Shown here: one piece after another, positions 1-8,577 of the stretch
Position numbering within the stretch: position 1 is the first letter of the stretch
How the letters are laid out: every line of letters starts with the position of its first letter
NCBI RefSeq assembly: GCF_900108275.1
Contig: NZ_FNVD01000007.1
Span: forward strand, 62,001-126,000
Reading direction: 5' to 3'
Source: Jhaorihella thermophila
GTDB lineage: Bacteria; Pseudomonadota; Alphaproteobacteria; Rhodobacterales; Rhodobacteraceae
DNA: 64,000 bases
Position numbers and translations under genes: made by a program
Notes under the pieces: model-generated
The model's input: the letters and a program-made list of their open reading frames with translations, nothing else
Databases searched by the model: none
Told to the model about the DNA's origin: nothing

Positions 1-609
1 GGTGCCGGCGTGAATGTCGCGCACCCAGTCCTGCAGCCAGCCTTCAAGGTGGAACCGCCCGATCATCCAGCCGGCGACGATCGCCACCATGAGGCCGAAG
101 ACCAGATAGATCGCCGCCACCTGCCAGCCGACGAGGCCCCACAGCAGGAACACCGCGACCTCGTTCACCATCGGCGCCGCGACGAGAAAGGAAAACGTCA
201 CCCCCAACGGCACGCCGGCCGAGACGAAGCCGATGAACAGAGGCACCGCCGAGCAGGAACAGAACGGCGTGACGATGCCCAGCGCGGCGGCCATCACGTT
301 GCCGACGCCCTCGCGTTTGCCCGACAGCAGCGCGCGGGTCTTTTCCGGGCTGAAAAAGCTGCGCACGACCCCCATCGCAAACACGATCAGCGTCAGCAGC
401 ATCATCACCTTGGGCGTGTCGTACAGGAAAAAGGCGATCGCCTCGCCGGCATGGCTGTGCCGGTCCACCGGCAGAAGCGACGTCAGCCATTCCGAAAACG
501 GGATCAGCTGGCGATAGATAAGCCACCAGCCGACGACGAAGGCGGCGACGCCCGCGTGCCAGAGCCAGTCGGGACGGCGTTCGGGCAGATGTTGGGTTTC
601 GGTGGTCAT
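1..609 (-). CDS. YraQ/ArsP-type permease, partial (3' end outside window)
   Basis: The gene reads leftward from an ATG at 607-609 and stays open to the window edge, so 203 codons are visible and the C-terminus is missing. The protein begins MTTETQHLPERR and then has several hydrophobic segments. Around residues 115-126 it carries TPFCSCSAVPLF, the hallmark of the PF03773 permease family (YraQ and the organoarsenical exporter ArsP). Its ATG overlaps the stop of the upstream ArsR-type regulator by 4 bases (ATGA), so the two are surely co-translated. The pairing suggests metal- or metalloid-responsive efflux across the inner membrane. The substrate cannot be read from the sequence: methylarsenite is one possibility from the ArsP side of the family, but YraQ proteins have no settled function. 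The family call is confident and the substrate is inference. Confidence 0.85.
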   Translation of the reverse strand, partial: MTTETQHLPERRPDWLWHAGVAAFVVGWWLIYRQLIPFSEWLTSLLPVDRHSHAGEAIAFFLYDTPKVMMLLTLIVFAMGVVRSFFSPEKTRALLSGKREGVGNVMAAALGIVTPFCSCSAVPLFIGFVSAGVPLGVTFSFLVAAPMVNEVAVFLLWGLVGWQVAAIYLVFGLMVAIVAGWMIGRFHLEGWLQDWVRDIHAGT

Positions 610-893
610 GCGACGTGTTCCTGTTCCAGCGCCTCGGCGGCAAAGACCGCATCGATAACGGTTTCATACGCGGCGGGCAGATCGGGGTTGCGGCGATAGC
701 GCACCCACTGCGCATCGCGCCGGTCCACCACCAGCCCGGCCTGTTTCAGCGTCTTCATGTGGCGCGACATGCGGCTTTGCGTGACGCCCAGAATCGCCAT
801 CAGCTCGCACACGCAATGTTCCTGCCCGTCCCACAGGATCCGCAAAGCATCGCGCCGCACGGGTTCGGATATGGCCGAAAGAATCGCTTGCAC
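606..893 (-). CDS. ArsR/SmtB-family metalloregulator
   Basis: A 95-residue winged-helix repressor. Residues 27-32 read CVCELM, matching the ELCVCDL-type metal-site motif of ArsR proteins, in which paired cysteines bind As(III)/Sb(III) or another thiophilic metal. The recognition helix region TQSRMSRHMKTLKQAGLV follows. It is the first gene of a two-gene operon with the PF03773 permease, overlapping it by 4 bases. The upstream region shared with the divergent HAD gene contains a palindrome CGCATATGCG at 921-930, a possible operator. Family assignment is firm. The inducing ligand is unknown, although the CxC pair favours a thiophilic metal or metalloid over zinc sites of the alpha-5 type. Confidence 0.9.
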   Translation of the reverse strand: MQAILSAISEPVRRDALRILWDGQEHCVCELMAILGVTQSRMSRHMKTLKQAGLVVDRRDAQWVRYRRNPDLPAAYETVIDAVFAAEALEQEHVA

Positions 894-906
894 CGGAACG
901 CCTCAT

Positions 907-930
907 CATATTCGATATTCCGCATATGCG
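907..930. promoter_or_regulatory. Possible ArsR operator in divergent promoter
   Basis: The 156-base gap between the arsR start (893) and the HAD gene start (1050) is AT-richer than its surroundings. It contains an inverted repeat CATAT (907-911) to ATATG (924-928) and the 10-base perfect palindrome CGCATATGCG (921-930). ArsR-type repressors bind short AT-rich dyads near their own promoters, so this is a reasonable candidate. No promoter hexamers were convincingly identified. Confidence 0.35.
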
Positions 931-1049
931 TCTTTCTGCATATAATAGCACCCCCCAATCGTGTGCCGGATGGCCGAAGGTCGGAAAGCGGTGGAAAACC
1001 GGGGCACGGCCTGACATAGCTGGGCGCGACCAAGGACCAAGGAGTGCCC

Positions 1050-1928
1050 ATGACCCGCATCATCAACGCCCTTTCCGAGATCTGGGACAAATACGACGCG
1101 CTGCTCGTCGATCTCTGGGGCTGCGTGCACAACGGCGTGACCGCCTATCCGGAGGCGGTCGAGGCGCTGCGCGGCTATCGCGCGCGCGGCGGGACCGTTT
1201 GCCTGCTGACCAATTCGCCCAAACCCCGCAAGGGCGTGGCCGAGCAGATCGAAGCCTTTGGCGTGCCGCGCGATGCCTGGGACACCATCGCCACCAGCGG
1301 CGACAGCGCGCGGGCGGCGATGTTCCGCGGAGTCGTGGGGCAAAAATTGTTCTTCATGGGCGAATGGGAGCGCGACGAAGGCTTCTTCGAGCCGATACAT
1401 GTGGTCGAGAACCCGGTCTCGATCGAACTGGTCCCGCTGGAAGAGGCCGAAGGCATCGTCTGTTGCGGCCCGTTCGACCCATATGCCGACCCCGAGGTGA
1501 ACCGGCCCACCTTCCTTTACGCCAAGCAGAAGGGGATGAAGCTTCTCTGCGCCAATCCCGACATCGTGGTGGACCGGGGCGAGCGGCGCGAATGGTGCGC
1601 GGGCGCGCTGGCGCGGCTTTACACCGAAATGGGGGGCGAGAGCCTCTATTTCGGCAAGCCGCACCCGCCGATCTATGACCTTGCCCGGCGGCGGCTGGCC
1701 GAGATCGGCCGGCTGGTGCCGGACTCCCGGATCCTCGCCATCGGCGACGGGATCCACACGGATGTCGCCGGCGCCATGGGCGAAGATATCGATTCCCTCT
1801 TCATCACCGGTGGTCTGGCGCGGGCCGAGACGAAAACCGACAGCCAGCCCGATCCGGACGCACTAAGCGATTATCTGGAAAAGGAAAAACTGGATCCGAC
1901 CTATGCCATCGGGCAATTGCGCGGATAA
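1050..1928 (+). CDS. HAD-superfamily class IIA hydrolase (TIGR01459-like)
   Basis: A 292-residue NagD-like phosphatase. An in-frame GTG at 1044 lies inside the Shine-Dalgarno run AAGGAG (1039-1044), so the ATG at 1050, 5 bases after it, is the better start. Motif I is DLWGCVHNG with nucleophile Asp21. The usual second Asp (DxD) is replaced by Trp23, which to my recollection is typical of the TIGR01459 subfamily common in alphaproteobacteria. Motif II is the LLTNS segment, motif III the lysine of GKPHPP, and motif IV is IGDGIHTDVAGA. Class IIA enzymes dephosphorylate small phosphometabolites in the cytoplasm, but no substrate is established here. It appears to be a single-gene unit, with 100 bases before the next gene. 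Confidence 0.88.
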   Translation: MTRIINALSEIWDKYDALLVDLWGCVHNGVTAYPEAVEALRGYRARGGTVCLLTNSPKPRKGVAEQIEAFGVPRDAWDTIATSGDSARAAMFRGVVGQKLFFMGEWERDEGFFEPIHVVENPVSIELVPLEEAEGIVCCGPFDPYADPEVNRPTFLYAKQKGMKLLCANPDIVVDRGERREWCAGALARLYTEMGGESLYFGKPHPPIYDLARRRLAEIGRLVPDSRILAIGDGIHTDVAGAMGEDIDSLFITGGLARAETKTDSQPDPDALSDYLEKEKLDPTYAIGQLRG

Positions 1929-2028
1929 AAAAGGGACTTGATTTTCTGCGCCTGCAAAGTAATAAAGTTTCGAACGGGCAGCGAGATGCTGCACAAATAT
2001 TGCTTTGCCGACGACCCGAGAGGACGAC

Positions 2029-2472
2029 ATGCTGGACAATCTGCCCCGCGGCACGATCTGCATCGAAGACATCGAGATGGGCATGACCCGCTATCTGCGG
2101 AAGGTCGTGACCGACGAGGATATCGAGATGTTCGCGCAGGTTTCGACCGATCGGAACCCGGTGCATCTGGACGACGATTATGCCCGCGACACGATCTTTC
2201 AGGGCCGCATCGCCCACGGGATGCTGACGGCGGGGCTGATCTCGGCGGTGATCGGCGAACAGCTGCCCGGCCACGGCACGGTCTACATGGGGCAGTCGCT
2301 GAAATTCCTGGCCCCCGTGCGCCCCGGCGACACCGTCCATGCCGAGGTCAAGGTGATCGACATCGACATGGCCAAGCGGCGGGTCAAACTGGACTGCCAC
2401 TGCTCGGTCGATGGCAAGAAGGTGCTGGTGGGCGAGGCGATGGTGCTGGCGCCAAGCCGCAAGTTCGACTGA
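2029..2472 (+). CDS. MaoC-family (R)-specific enoyl-CoA hydratase
   Basis: A 147-residue single hot-dog-fold protein. The dyad Asp41 and His46 sits in STDRNPVHLDDDYA, which corresponds to the catalytic Asp/His pair of PhaJ-type hydratases; the hot-dog motif FQGRIAHGMLTAGL follows. PhaJ-type enzymes hydrate enoyl-CoA to (R)-3-hydroxyacyl-CoA, feeding polyhydroxyalkanoate synthesis; other MaoC enzymes act in different acyl-CoA pathways. The start at 2029 has AGAGGA 4 bases upstream, so an in-frame TTG at 2005 is unlikely to be used. No pha genes are nearby. A perfect 13-bp terminator hairpin follows at 2500-2534, so this is a monocistronic unit. PHA supply is an inference; the family is clear. 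Confidence 0.85.
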   Translation: MLDNLPRGTICIEDIEMGMTRYLRKVVTDEDIEMFAQVSTDRNPVHLDDDYARDTIFQGRIAHGMLTAGLISAVIGEQLPGHGTVYMGQSLKFLAPVRPGDTVHAEVKVIDIDMAKRRVKLDCHCSVDGKKVLVGEAMVLAPSRKFD

Positions 2473-2499
2473 TCGCACTCCTGACGGATTGGAAATTCC

Positions 2500-2538
2500 A
2501 AACCGGCCGGGCTGGCTGACCGCCCGGCCGGTTTCGTT
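2500..2538 (+). terminator. Rho-independent terminator after MaoC gene
   Basis: Perfect 13-bp stem AAACCGGCCGGGC (2500-2512) and GCCCGGCCGGTTT (2522-2534) with a 9-base loop, followed by the T-rich CGTTTG. It lies 27 bases after the maoC stop. Confidence 0.85.
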
Positions 2539-2590
2539 TGCATGCCGTTGCGCCGCAACGTCATGTCCGCTCCGTGTTGCGCCGGCGCAT

Positions 2591-2630
2591 TTGGTTCATA
2601 TACGAACCAATTAGTCCATATGCGAACCAA
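2591..2630. promoter_or_regulatory. Tandem MarR-type operators
   Basis: Two abutting 20-bp dyads immediately precede the marR start. Site 1 (2591-2610) reads TTGGTTCATATACGAACCAA, with perfect 7-bp arms TTGGTTC/GAACCAA. Site 2 (2611-2630) reads TTAGTCCATATGCGAACCAA, a degenerate copy. The size, symmetry and autoregulatory position match MarR-family operators. They overlap where transcription and translation of marR would begin, which argues that the true start codon lies after them, at 2635. Confidence 0.75.
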
Positions 2631-2634
2631 TTCA

Positions 2635-3099
2635 ATGCCCCGGAGTTTCCGCGTCTTTCACCTGCTACAGGTCGCCCACAGCGCCCTGTTCCGAGCCGCC
2701 GACAAGCGGTCGCGCCGCATGGCCGGGCTGACCACGACGCAGATCGCGATCCTGCTGATCCTGCGCAAGTCCGACGGCCTGCCGATCTCGGCACTGGCGG
2801 CGCAGCTGGCGATGGGCAAGTCTTCGTTGACCGGGCTGATCGACCGGCTGGCGGACAAGCGGCTGGTGGAGCGCCGCCCCTGCCCCCGCGACGCCCGTGT
2901 GACCCTGATCCGGCTGACCGAGGCGGGCCGCGCCGCCGCCGCAACCGCCCTGCCCGACACGCGGCGCCACAACGCCGCTCTGCTGGAGCCGTTCTCGGAC
3001 GACGAACGCGCGGTGATCCGGCGCTTTCTGCAGCACCTGACCGACAACGCCGAAACCATCATCAACGGCCCCGACGACGAGGACTCCGCCCATGACTGA
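2635..3099 (+). CDS. MarR-family transcriptional regulator
   Basis: A 154-residue winged-helix regulator. Helical dimerisation segments flank the DNA-binding core at about residues 33-105, where LPISALAAQLAMGKSSLTGL is the helix-turn-helix and DARVTLIRLTEAG the wing. An open frame continues upstream to 2542, but the intervening DNA holds two tandem operators. I therefore take the ATG at 2635 (MPRSFRVFHLL), even though no Shine-Dalgarno is visible there; it may be leaderless or nearly so. The stop overlaps the start of the downstream alpha/beta hydrolase by 8 bases, so the two form an operon. The regulator probably represses itself and the hydrolase until a small aromatic or lipophilic ligand binds. 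Ligand unknown. Confidence 0.88.
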   Translation: MPRSFRVFHLLQVAHSALFRAADKRSRRMAGLTTTQIAILLILRKSDGLPISALAAQLAMGKSSLTGLIDRLADKRLVERRPCPRDARVTLIRLTEAGRAAAATALPDTRRHNAALLEPFSDDERAVIRRFLQHLTDNAETIINGPDDEDSAHD

Positions 3100-3994
3100 C
3101 GTCTCCGTGAAAACCCTGCGTTTTGCCGCCTCGGACGGATGGGAACTCGAGGGCGACCTCTTTTCCGGGTCCGAGCAGCGGCTTGCCGTGATGATCTCGG
3201 CAGGCACCGGGTTTCCGCGCCGCTTCTACCGCCCGCTCGCCGATTGGCTGGCCGGGCGCGGCGCAGTCGTTCTCGCTTATGACTATCGCGGCATCGGCGG
3301 GTCGCGGAACGGGGTGGAACTGGCCACCAGCGGGATCGACTACCCCGACTGGGGCCACTACGATCAACCGGCGGCGCTGGCAGCGCTGGAACAGGCCGCG
3401 CCGCCGGGGCTGCCGGTCACCCATGTCGCGCACAGCGTCGGCGGCCATTTCATCGGGCTCATGCCGAACCACGACCGGATCGCGCGGCATGCCTTCATCT
3501 CGGTCGGAACCGGCTATTTCGGCGGACATCACAAGCGGAACTGGCCGCTGGAGATGTATTTCTGGTGGGGCATGGGCACATGGTCGCTGTGGCGGCACGG
3601 GTTCATCGCCAACACCGGCGGCTGGCAGGGCGAGCCACTGCCGCCGCAGCTGTTCCGCACCTGGCGGCGCTGGAGCCATCGGCGGGCCTATTTCCGCCCC
3701 GATCTGCCGCGCATGCAGCCCAATTTCTACGAAGACGTCCGCGCCCCGATCCGGTCCTGGATCTTCCCCGACGACCCGATCGCCACGCCCTCCACCGCCC
3801 GCGACATTCTGGAATGCTATCCCAATGCCCCGCACGAAATCGTCCTGCGGGCGCCGGCCGATCTGGGCCTGAAGCGCATCGGCCACGAGGCTGCCTTTCG
3901 ACCGGGGCGCGAGACGCTCTGGGCGGAGATATTCGACTGGCTGGAGGGCGCGGCAGGCGGCGGCCGGACCGACCGTCTGGAAGCCGCGCGGTAA
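3092..3994 (+). CDS. Alpha/beta hydrolase (COG4757-like)
   Basis: A 300-residue cytoplasmic alpha/beta-hydrolase-fold protein. The nucleophile elbow is AHSVGGHF with Ser115. An upstream AYDYRGIGGS turn and a C-terminal segment around GHEAAF may supply the remaining catalytic His. The central lid region is rich in Trp (for example FWWGMGTWSLW), suggesting a hydrophobic substrate pocket. It overlaps the MarR gene by 8 bases and is presumably regulated with it. It resembles the COG4757 predicted hydrolases, which have no assigned substrate. An esterase or lipase-like role controlled by an effector of the MarR protein is plausible but not shown. Confidence 0.82.
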   Translation: MTDVSVKTLRFAASDGWELEGDLFSGSEQRLAVMISAGTGFPRRFYRPLADWLAGRGAVVLAYDYRGIGGSRNGVELATSGIDYPDWGHYDQPAALAALEQAAPPGLPVTHVAHSVGGHFIGLMPNHDRIARHAFISVGTGYFGGHHKRNWPLEMYFWWGMGTWSLWRHGFIANTGGWQGEPLPPQLFRTWRRWSHRRAYFRPDLPRMQPNFYEDVRAPIRSWIFPDDPIATPSTARDILECYPNAPHEIVLRAPADLGLKRIGHEAAFRPGRETLWAEIFDWLEGAAGGGRTDRLEAAR

Positions 3995-4042
3995 CAGCAG
4001 GCGCGTCTTGCGGATGGCGGCGCGGAGGGATAGGCAAGCGCC

Positions 4043-4971
<929 letters not shown>

Positions 4972-4975
<4 letters not shown>

Positions 4976-5442
4976 CCGACCCGATTGACCGTTCGGGCCT
5001 CGCGCCCGAATTCTGGATGCGCAAGCCGCTCTCCAGAATGACGCGCCGCGAATGGGAGGCGCTCTGCGACGGCTGCGGCAAATGCTGCCTGAACAAGCTC
5101 GAGGATGCCGAAACCGGCGAGGTTGCGCTGACCCGCGTCGCCTGCCGGTTGCTGGACGATGAAAGCTGCCACTGCGCGCAATACGACATCCGCCACCAAT
5201 TCGTGCCCAACTGCATCGTGCTGACGCCGGGCAACATCGCCGAACATGCCTACTGGATGCCCGAAACCTGCGCCTATCGCCTGTTGTGGGAGGGCAAGCC
5301 GCTCTTCTGGTGGCATCCGCTGGTGTCAGGCGATCCCGAAACCGTGCATCAGGCCGGGGTCTCGGTGCGCGGTATCACGGTCAGCGAGTTCGACACGCCC
5401 GAGGATGAATGGGAAGACCACATCATAGAGGAGCCCGTCTGA
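4972..5442 (+). CDS. YcgN-family cysteine cluster protein (UPF0260)
   Basis: A 156-residue soluble protein of the UPF0260/YcgN family, whose function is unknown. Residues 32-39 read CDGCGKCC, and more cysteines follow in ACRLLDDESCHCAQY and CIVLTPG. The spacing resembles the zinc/iron-chelating CxxxCxxCC class of proteins, so metal or Fe-S binding is likely. It is coupled to ribF by a 4-base overlap and to the downstream aldolase by a 1-base TGATG overlap, forming a three-gene operon. The link with flavin synthesis may be only genomic convenience. Family call firm, role unknown. Confidence 0.88.
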
Positions 5443-6485
5443 TGTTTTTCGCCTCCGACAATTCCGGCCCCGTGCATCCGCGCATCATGGAGGCGCTGAT
5501 GGAAGCCAACCAGGGCCATGCCATGGCCTATGGGGCGGATGCACTCATGGACGAGGTGCGCGCCCGCATCCGCGACATCTTCGAGGCGCCCGAGGCCGCG
5601 GTCTATCTGGTGGCGACGGGCACGGCGGCCAATGCGCTGGCGCTGGCCACGCTGGCGCAGCCCTGGCAGACGGTGTTCTGCTCGCCCGTGGCGCATATCC
5701 ACGAAGACGAGTGCAACGCGCCGGAATTCTATACGGGCGGGGCCAAGCTCACCTTGGTGGGCGACACCGACCGGATCAGCGCGGAGGCGCTGCGCGCGGC
5801 GATCGAAGCCGAAGAAACTCGCGGCGTGCACGGCCCCCAGCGCGGGCCGGTCTCGCTCACCAGCGTCACGGAACGGGGCACGGTCTATGGGCTGGACGAA
5901 TTGCGGGCCGTGACAGCGGTGGCCCGGGACTACGGGCTGCCCGTGCACCTGGATGGCGCGCGTTTCGCCAACGCACTGGCCGCGCTCGACTGCTCCCCGG
6001 CCGAGATGACATGGAAGGCAGGCATCGACGCAGTCTCCTTCGGCGGAACCAAGAACGGCTGCATGGGGGTCGAGGCGGTGATCTTCTTCGATCCTGCCCA
6101 CGCCTGGGAATTCGAGTTGCGCCGCAAGCGGGGCGCACACCTGTTCTCCAAGCACCGCTACCTGTCGGCGCAGATGGCGGGATACCTGCGCGACGGGCTG
6201 TGGCTGGACATGGCCCGGCAGGCCAATGCCAACTGCGCACGCCTGGTCGCGGGGCTGCGCGCGGCAGGCATGGAATTTCTGCATGACCCGCAAGCCAACA
6301 TGGCCTTCCCGATCCTGCCCCTCCGCACGCATCGGCGCCTGCACGAGGCCGGCGCAGCCTATCACCTCTGGAACGGCACGCTGGACGGCGACGACCCCGA
6401 CCAGCCGATCGCTGCGCGACTGGTCTGCGACTGGTCCATTTCCTCGGACGAAATCGACTGCTTCCTGAACCTGCTGCGCGCCTGA
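5442..6485 (+). CDS. ltaE: Low-specificity L-threonine aldolase
   Basis: A 347-residue PLP enzyme of fold type I that cleaves L-threonine or L-allo-threonine to glycine and acetaldehyde. The PLP lysine is Lys204 in SFGGTKNGCMG, and the cofactor Asp lies in HLDGARFANALA near residues 169-180. The N-terminal SDN segment (residues 5-7) is typical of the beta-eliminating lyase family. I chose the ATG at 5442, which overlaps the ycgN stop (TGATG); an in-frame ATG at 5409 would lie well inside the previous gene. It ends the ribF-ycgN-ltaE operon, and a hairpin-rich repeat 52 bases downstream could act as the terminator. Symbol is by homology; allo-specific forms cannot be separated. Confidence 0.88.
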   Translation: MFFASDNSGPVHPRIMEALMEANQGHAMAYGADALMDEVRARIRDIFEAPEAAVYLVATGTAANALALATLAQPWQTVFCSPVAHIHEDECNAPEFYTGGAKLTLVGDTDRISAEALRAAIEAEETRGVHGPQRGPVSLTSVTERGTVYGLDELRAVTAVARDYGLPVHLDGARFANALAALDCSPAEMTWKAGIDAVSFGGTKNGCMGVEAVIFFDPAHAWEFELRRKRGAHLFSKHRYLSAQMAGYLRDGLWLDMARQANANCARLVAGLRAAGMEFLHDPQANMAFPILPLRTHRRLHEAGAAYHLWNGTLDGDDPDQPIAARLVCDWSISSDEIDCFLNLLRA

Positions 6486-6537
6486 GAAACGGGCAACGCC
6501 CGACCCATCCCAGAACGCCGGACGCACAGCCCGCGCC

Positions 6538-6620
6538 CTTCATCTTGCTACAAATACTCCGGGGGAGCGCGAGGGGGCAGCGCCCCCTCGCATCGGTCGG
6601 ATCGCGCAAGCGATCCGAAA
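6538..6620 (+). repeat. Dispersed double-hairpin repeat, copy A
   Basis: This element begins CTTCATCTTGCTACAAATAC, then TCCGGGGG. Hairpin 1 has perfect 10-bp arms GCGAGGGGGC (6569-6578) and GCCCCCTCGC (6582-6591) around AGC. Hairpin 2 has 8-bp arms CGGATCGC (6598-6605) and GCGATCCG (6610-6617) around a GCAA tetraloop. It lies downstream of the threonine aldolase gene. Near-identical or shorter copies occur at six other places in the window, all on the plus strand. Confidence 0.85.
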
Positions 6621-6664
6621 CATACATGCCCACGCTCATTATTCCGGGCCTGCCCTTGCCGGGG

Positions 6665-6707
6665 CGCCAAAAGTGGACCTAACCCGACGCCAAAACTGGC
6701 CCTAACC
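6665..6707 (+). promoter_or_regulatory. TauR-type direct-repeat operator upstream of xsc
   Basis: Two 20-base direct repeats start 23 bp apart: CGCCAAAAGTGGACCTAACC (6665-6684) and CGCCAAAACTGGCCCTAACC (6688-6707), 18 of 20 bases identical. Each contains a near match to CTGGACYTAA, the direct-repeat site described for the MocR-type taurine regulator TauR of Rhodobacter capsulatus. MocR regulators typically bind direct repeats about two helical turns apart, as here. The site lies 88 bases before the xsc start. tauR itself is not in this window. Confidence 0.7.
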
Positions 6708-6794
6708 GCCCCTTGCCGCCCGCCCTAAACCCGAAACAAAGCCTGGCCCTTGTCGGCCGGCCCGAACAGCTGCGCATCATGGGAGTGTCCGCAC

Positions 6795-8573
6795 ATGAAA
6801 ATGACCACCGAGGAAGCCTTCGTCAAAACCCTGCAGATGCACGGGATCGACACCGCCTTCGGCATCATCGGATCGGCCTTCATGCCGATCTCCGACCTCT
6901 TCCCCAAGGCGGGGATCCGCTTCTTCGACTGCGCGCACGAAGGCTCGGGCGGCATGATGGCCGACGGCTATACCCGCGCTTCGGGCAAGATGTGCATGAT
7001 GATCGCGCAGAACGGCCCCGGCATCACCAACTTCGTCACCGCCGTGAAAACCGCCTACTGGAACCACACGCCGCTCTTGCTCGTCACCCCGCAGGCGGCG
7101 AACAAGACCATGGGTCAGGGCGGCTTTCAGGAGGTCGAGCAGATGGCCGCCTTCCGCGACATGGTCTGCTATCAGGAAGAGGTCCGCGATCCCTCGCGCA
7201 TGGCCGAGGTTCTGAACCGCGTGATCCTCAAGGCCAAGCGCGCCTCGGCGCCTGCCCAGATCAACGTGCCGCGCGACTACTTCACCCAGGTGATCGACAT
7301 CGACCTGCCGCAGATCGTGAATTTCGAACGCCCCGCCGGCGGCGAAGAGGCCGTCGCCGAGGCCGCCCGCCTGCTGAGCGAAGCAAGGTTTCCCGTGATT
7401 CTCAACGGCGCGGGCGTGGTACTGGCCGGCGCCATTCCCGACAGCATGGCACTGGCCGAACGGCTGGATGCCCCGGTCTGCTGCGGCTATCAGCACAATG
7501 ACGCCTTTCCCGGCAGCCACCCGCTCTTTGCCGGGCCGCTGGGCTATAACGGGTCCAAGGCGGGCATGGAGCTGATCGCGCAGGCGGACGTGGTGCTGGC
7601 GCTGGGCAACCGGCTCAACCCGTTCTCGACCCTGCCGGGCTATGGCATCGACTACTGGCCCAAGGAGGCCAAGCTGATCCAGAACGACCTCAACCCCGAC
7701 CGGATCGGCCTGACCAAGCGGGTCGATGTCGGCATCGTCGGCGATGCGGGCAAGGTGGGGCGTCAGATCCTCGCTGCCCTGTCGGACACCGCCGGCGACG
7801 AAGGGCGCGAGGAACGCCGCGCGCTCATTGCGAAAACCAAGTCCGCCTGGGCGCAGCAGCTGGCGTCGATGGACCATGAAGAGGACGATCCCGGCACCAC
7901 ATGGAACGAACGCGCCCGCGCGGCCAAGCCCGACTGGATGAGCCCGCGCATGGCCTGGCGGGCGATTCAGGCCGCGCTGCCGAAAGAGGCGATCATCTCC
8001 TCCGATATCGGCAACAACTGCGCCATCGGCAACGCCTACCCGACCTTCGAGGCGGGCCGCAAATACCTGGCGCCGGGCCTGTTCGGCCCCTGCGGCTATG
8101 GCCTGCCCGCCATCGTCGGCGCCAAGATCGCCTGCCCCGACACGCCGGTGGTCGGTTTTGCCGGCGACGGCGCCTTCGGCATCGCGGTGACCGAGCTGAC
8201 CGCGATCGGCCGCCCGGAATGGCCCGCGATCACCCAGGTGGTGTTCCGCAACTATCAGTGGGGCGCGGAAAAGCGCAACTCGACGCTCTGGTTCGACGAC
8301 AATTTCGTCGGCACCGAACTGAACGAGCAGGTGTCCTATTCCGGCATCGCCCAGGCCTGCGGGCTCAAGGGCGTGCAGGCGCGCACCATGGATGAACTGA
8401 CCGAGGCCCTGAACCAGGCGATCAAGGACCAGATGGAAAACGGCGTCACCACGCTGATCGAGGCCCTGATCAACCAGGAACTGGGCGAGCCGTTCCGCCG
8501 CGACGCGATGAAGAAGCCGGTCACCGTGGCCGGGATCGACCCGGCGGACATGGCCACGCAGCAGGTCGGGTAG
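6795..8573 (+). CDS. xsc: Sulfoacetaldehyde acetyltransferase
   Basis: A 592-residue cytoplasmic ThDP-dependent enzyme that converts sulfoacetaldehyde plus phosphate to acetyl phosphate and sulfite, the C-S bond-breaking step of taurine and isethionate catabolism. The N-terminal pyrimidine-binding domain carries the cofactor Glu in HEGSGGMMADGYTRASG. The C-terminal domain carries the ThDP/Mg motif GFAGDGAFG near residue 456. Sequence and length match Xsc rather than acetolactate synthase. The chosen ATG at 6795 follows GGGAG (6780-6784); frames opening earlier at 6750 lack support. TauR-like repeats lie just upstream and a sulfite exporter, ackA, pta and soeABC follow, so the whole downstream pathway is local. 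Confidence 0.96.
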   Translation: MKMTTEEAFVKTLQMHGIDTAFGIIGSAFMPISDLFPKAGIRFFDCAHEGSGGMMADGYTRASGKMCMMIAQNGPGITNFVTAVKTAYWNHTPLLLVTPQAANKTMGQGGFQEVEQMAAFRDMVCYQEEVRDPSRMAEVLNRVILKAKRASAPAQINVPRDYFTQVIDIDLPQIVNFERPAGGEEAVAEAARLLSEARFPVILNGAGVVLAGAIPDSMALAERLDAPVCCGYQHNDAFPGSHPLFAGPLGYNGSKAGMELIAQADVVLALGNRLNPFSTLPGYGIDYWPKEAKLIQNDLNPDRIGLTKRVDVGIVGDAGKVGRQILAALSDTAGDEGREERRALIAKTKSAWAQQLASMDHEEDDPGTTWNERARAAKPDWMSPRMAWRAIQAALPKEAIISSDIGNNCAIGNAYPTFEAGRKYLAPGLFGPCGYGLPAIVGAKIACPDTPVVGFAGDGAFGIAVTELTAIGRPEWPAITQVVFRNYQWGAEKRNSTLWFDDNFVGTELNEQVSYSGIAQACGLKGVQARTMDELTEALNQAIKDQMENGVTTLIEALINQELGEPFRRDAMKKPVTVAGIDPADMATQQVG

Positions 8574-8577
8574 GCCG

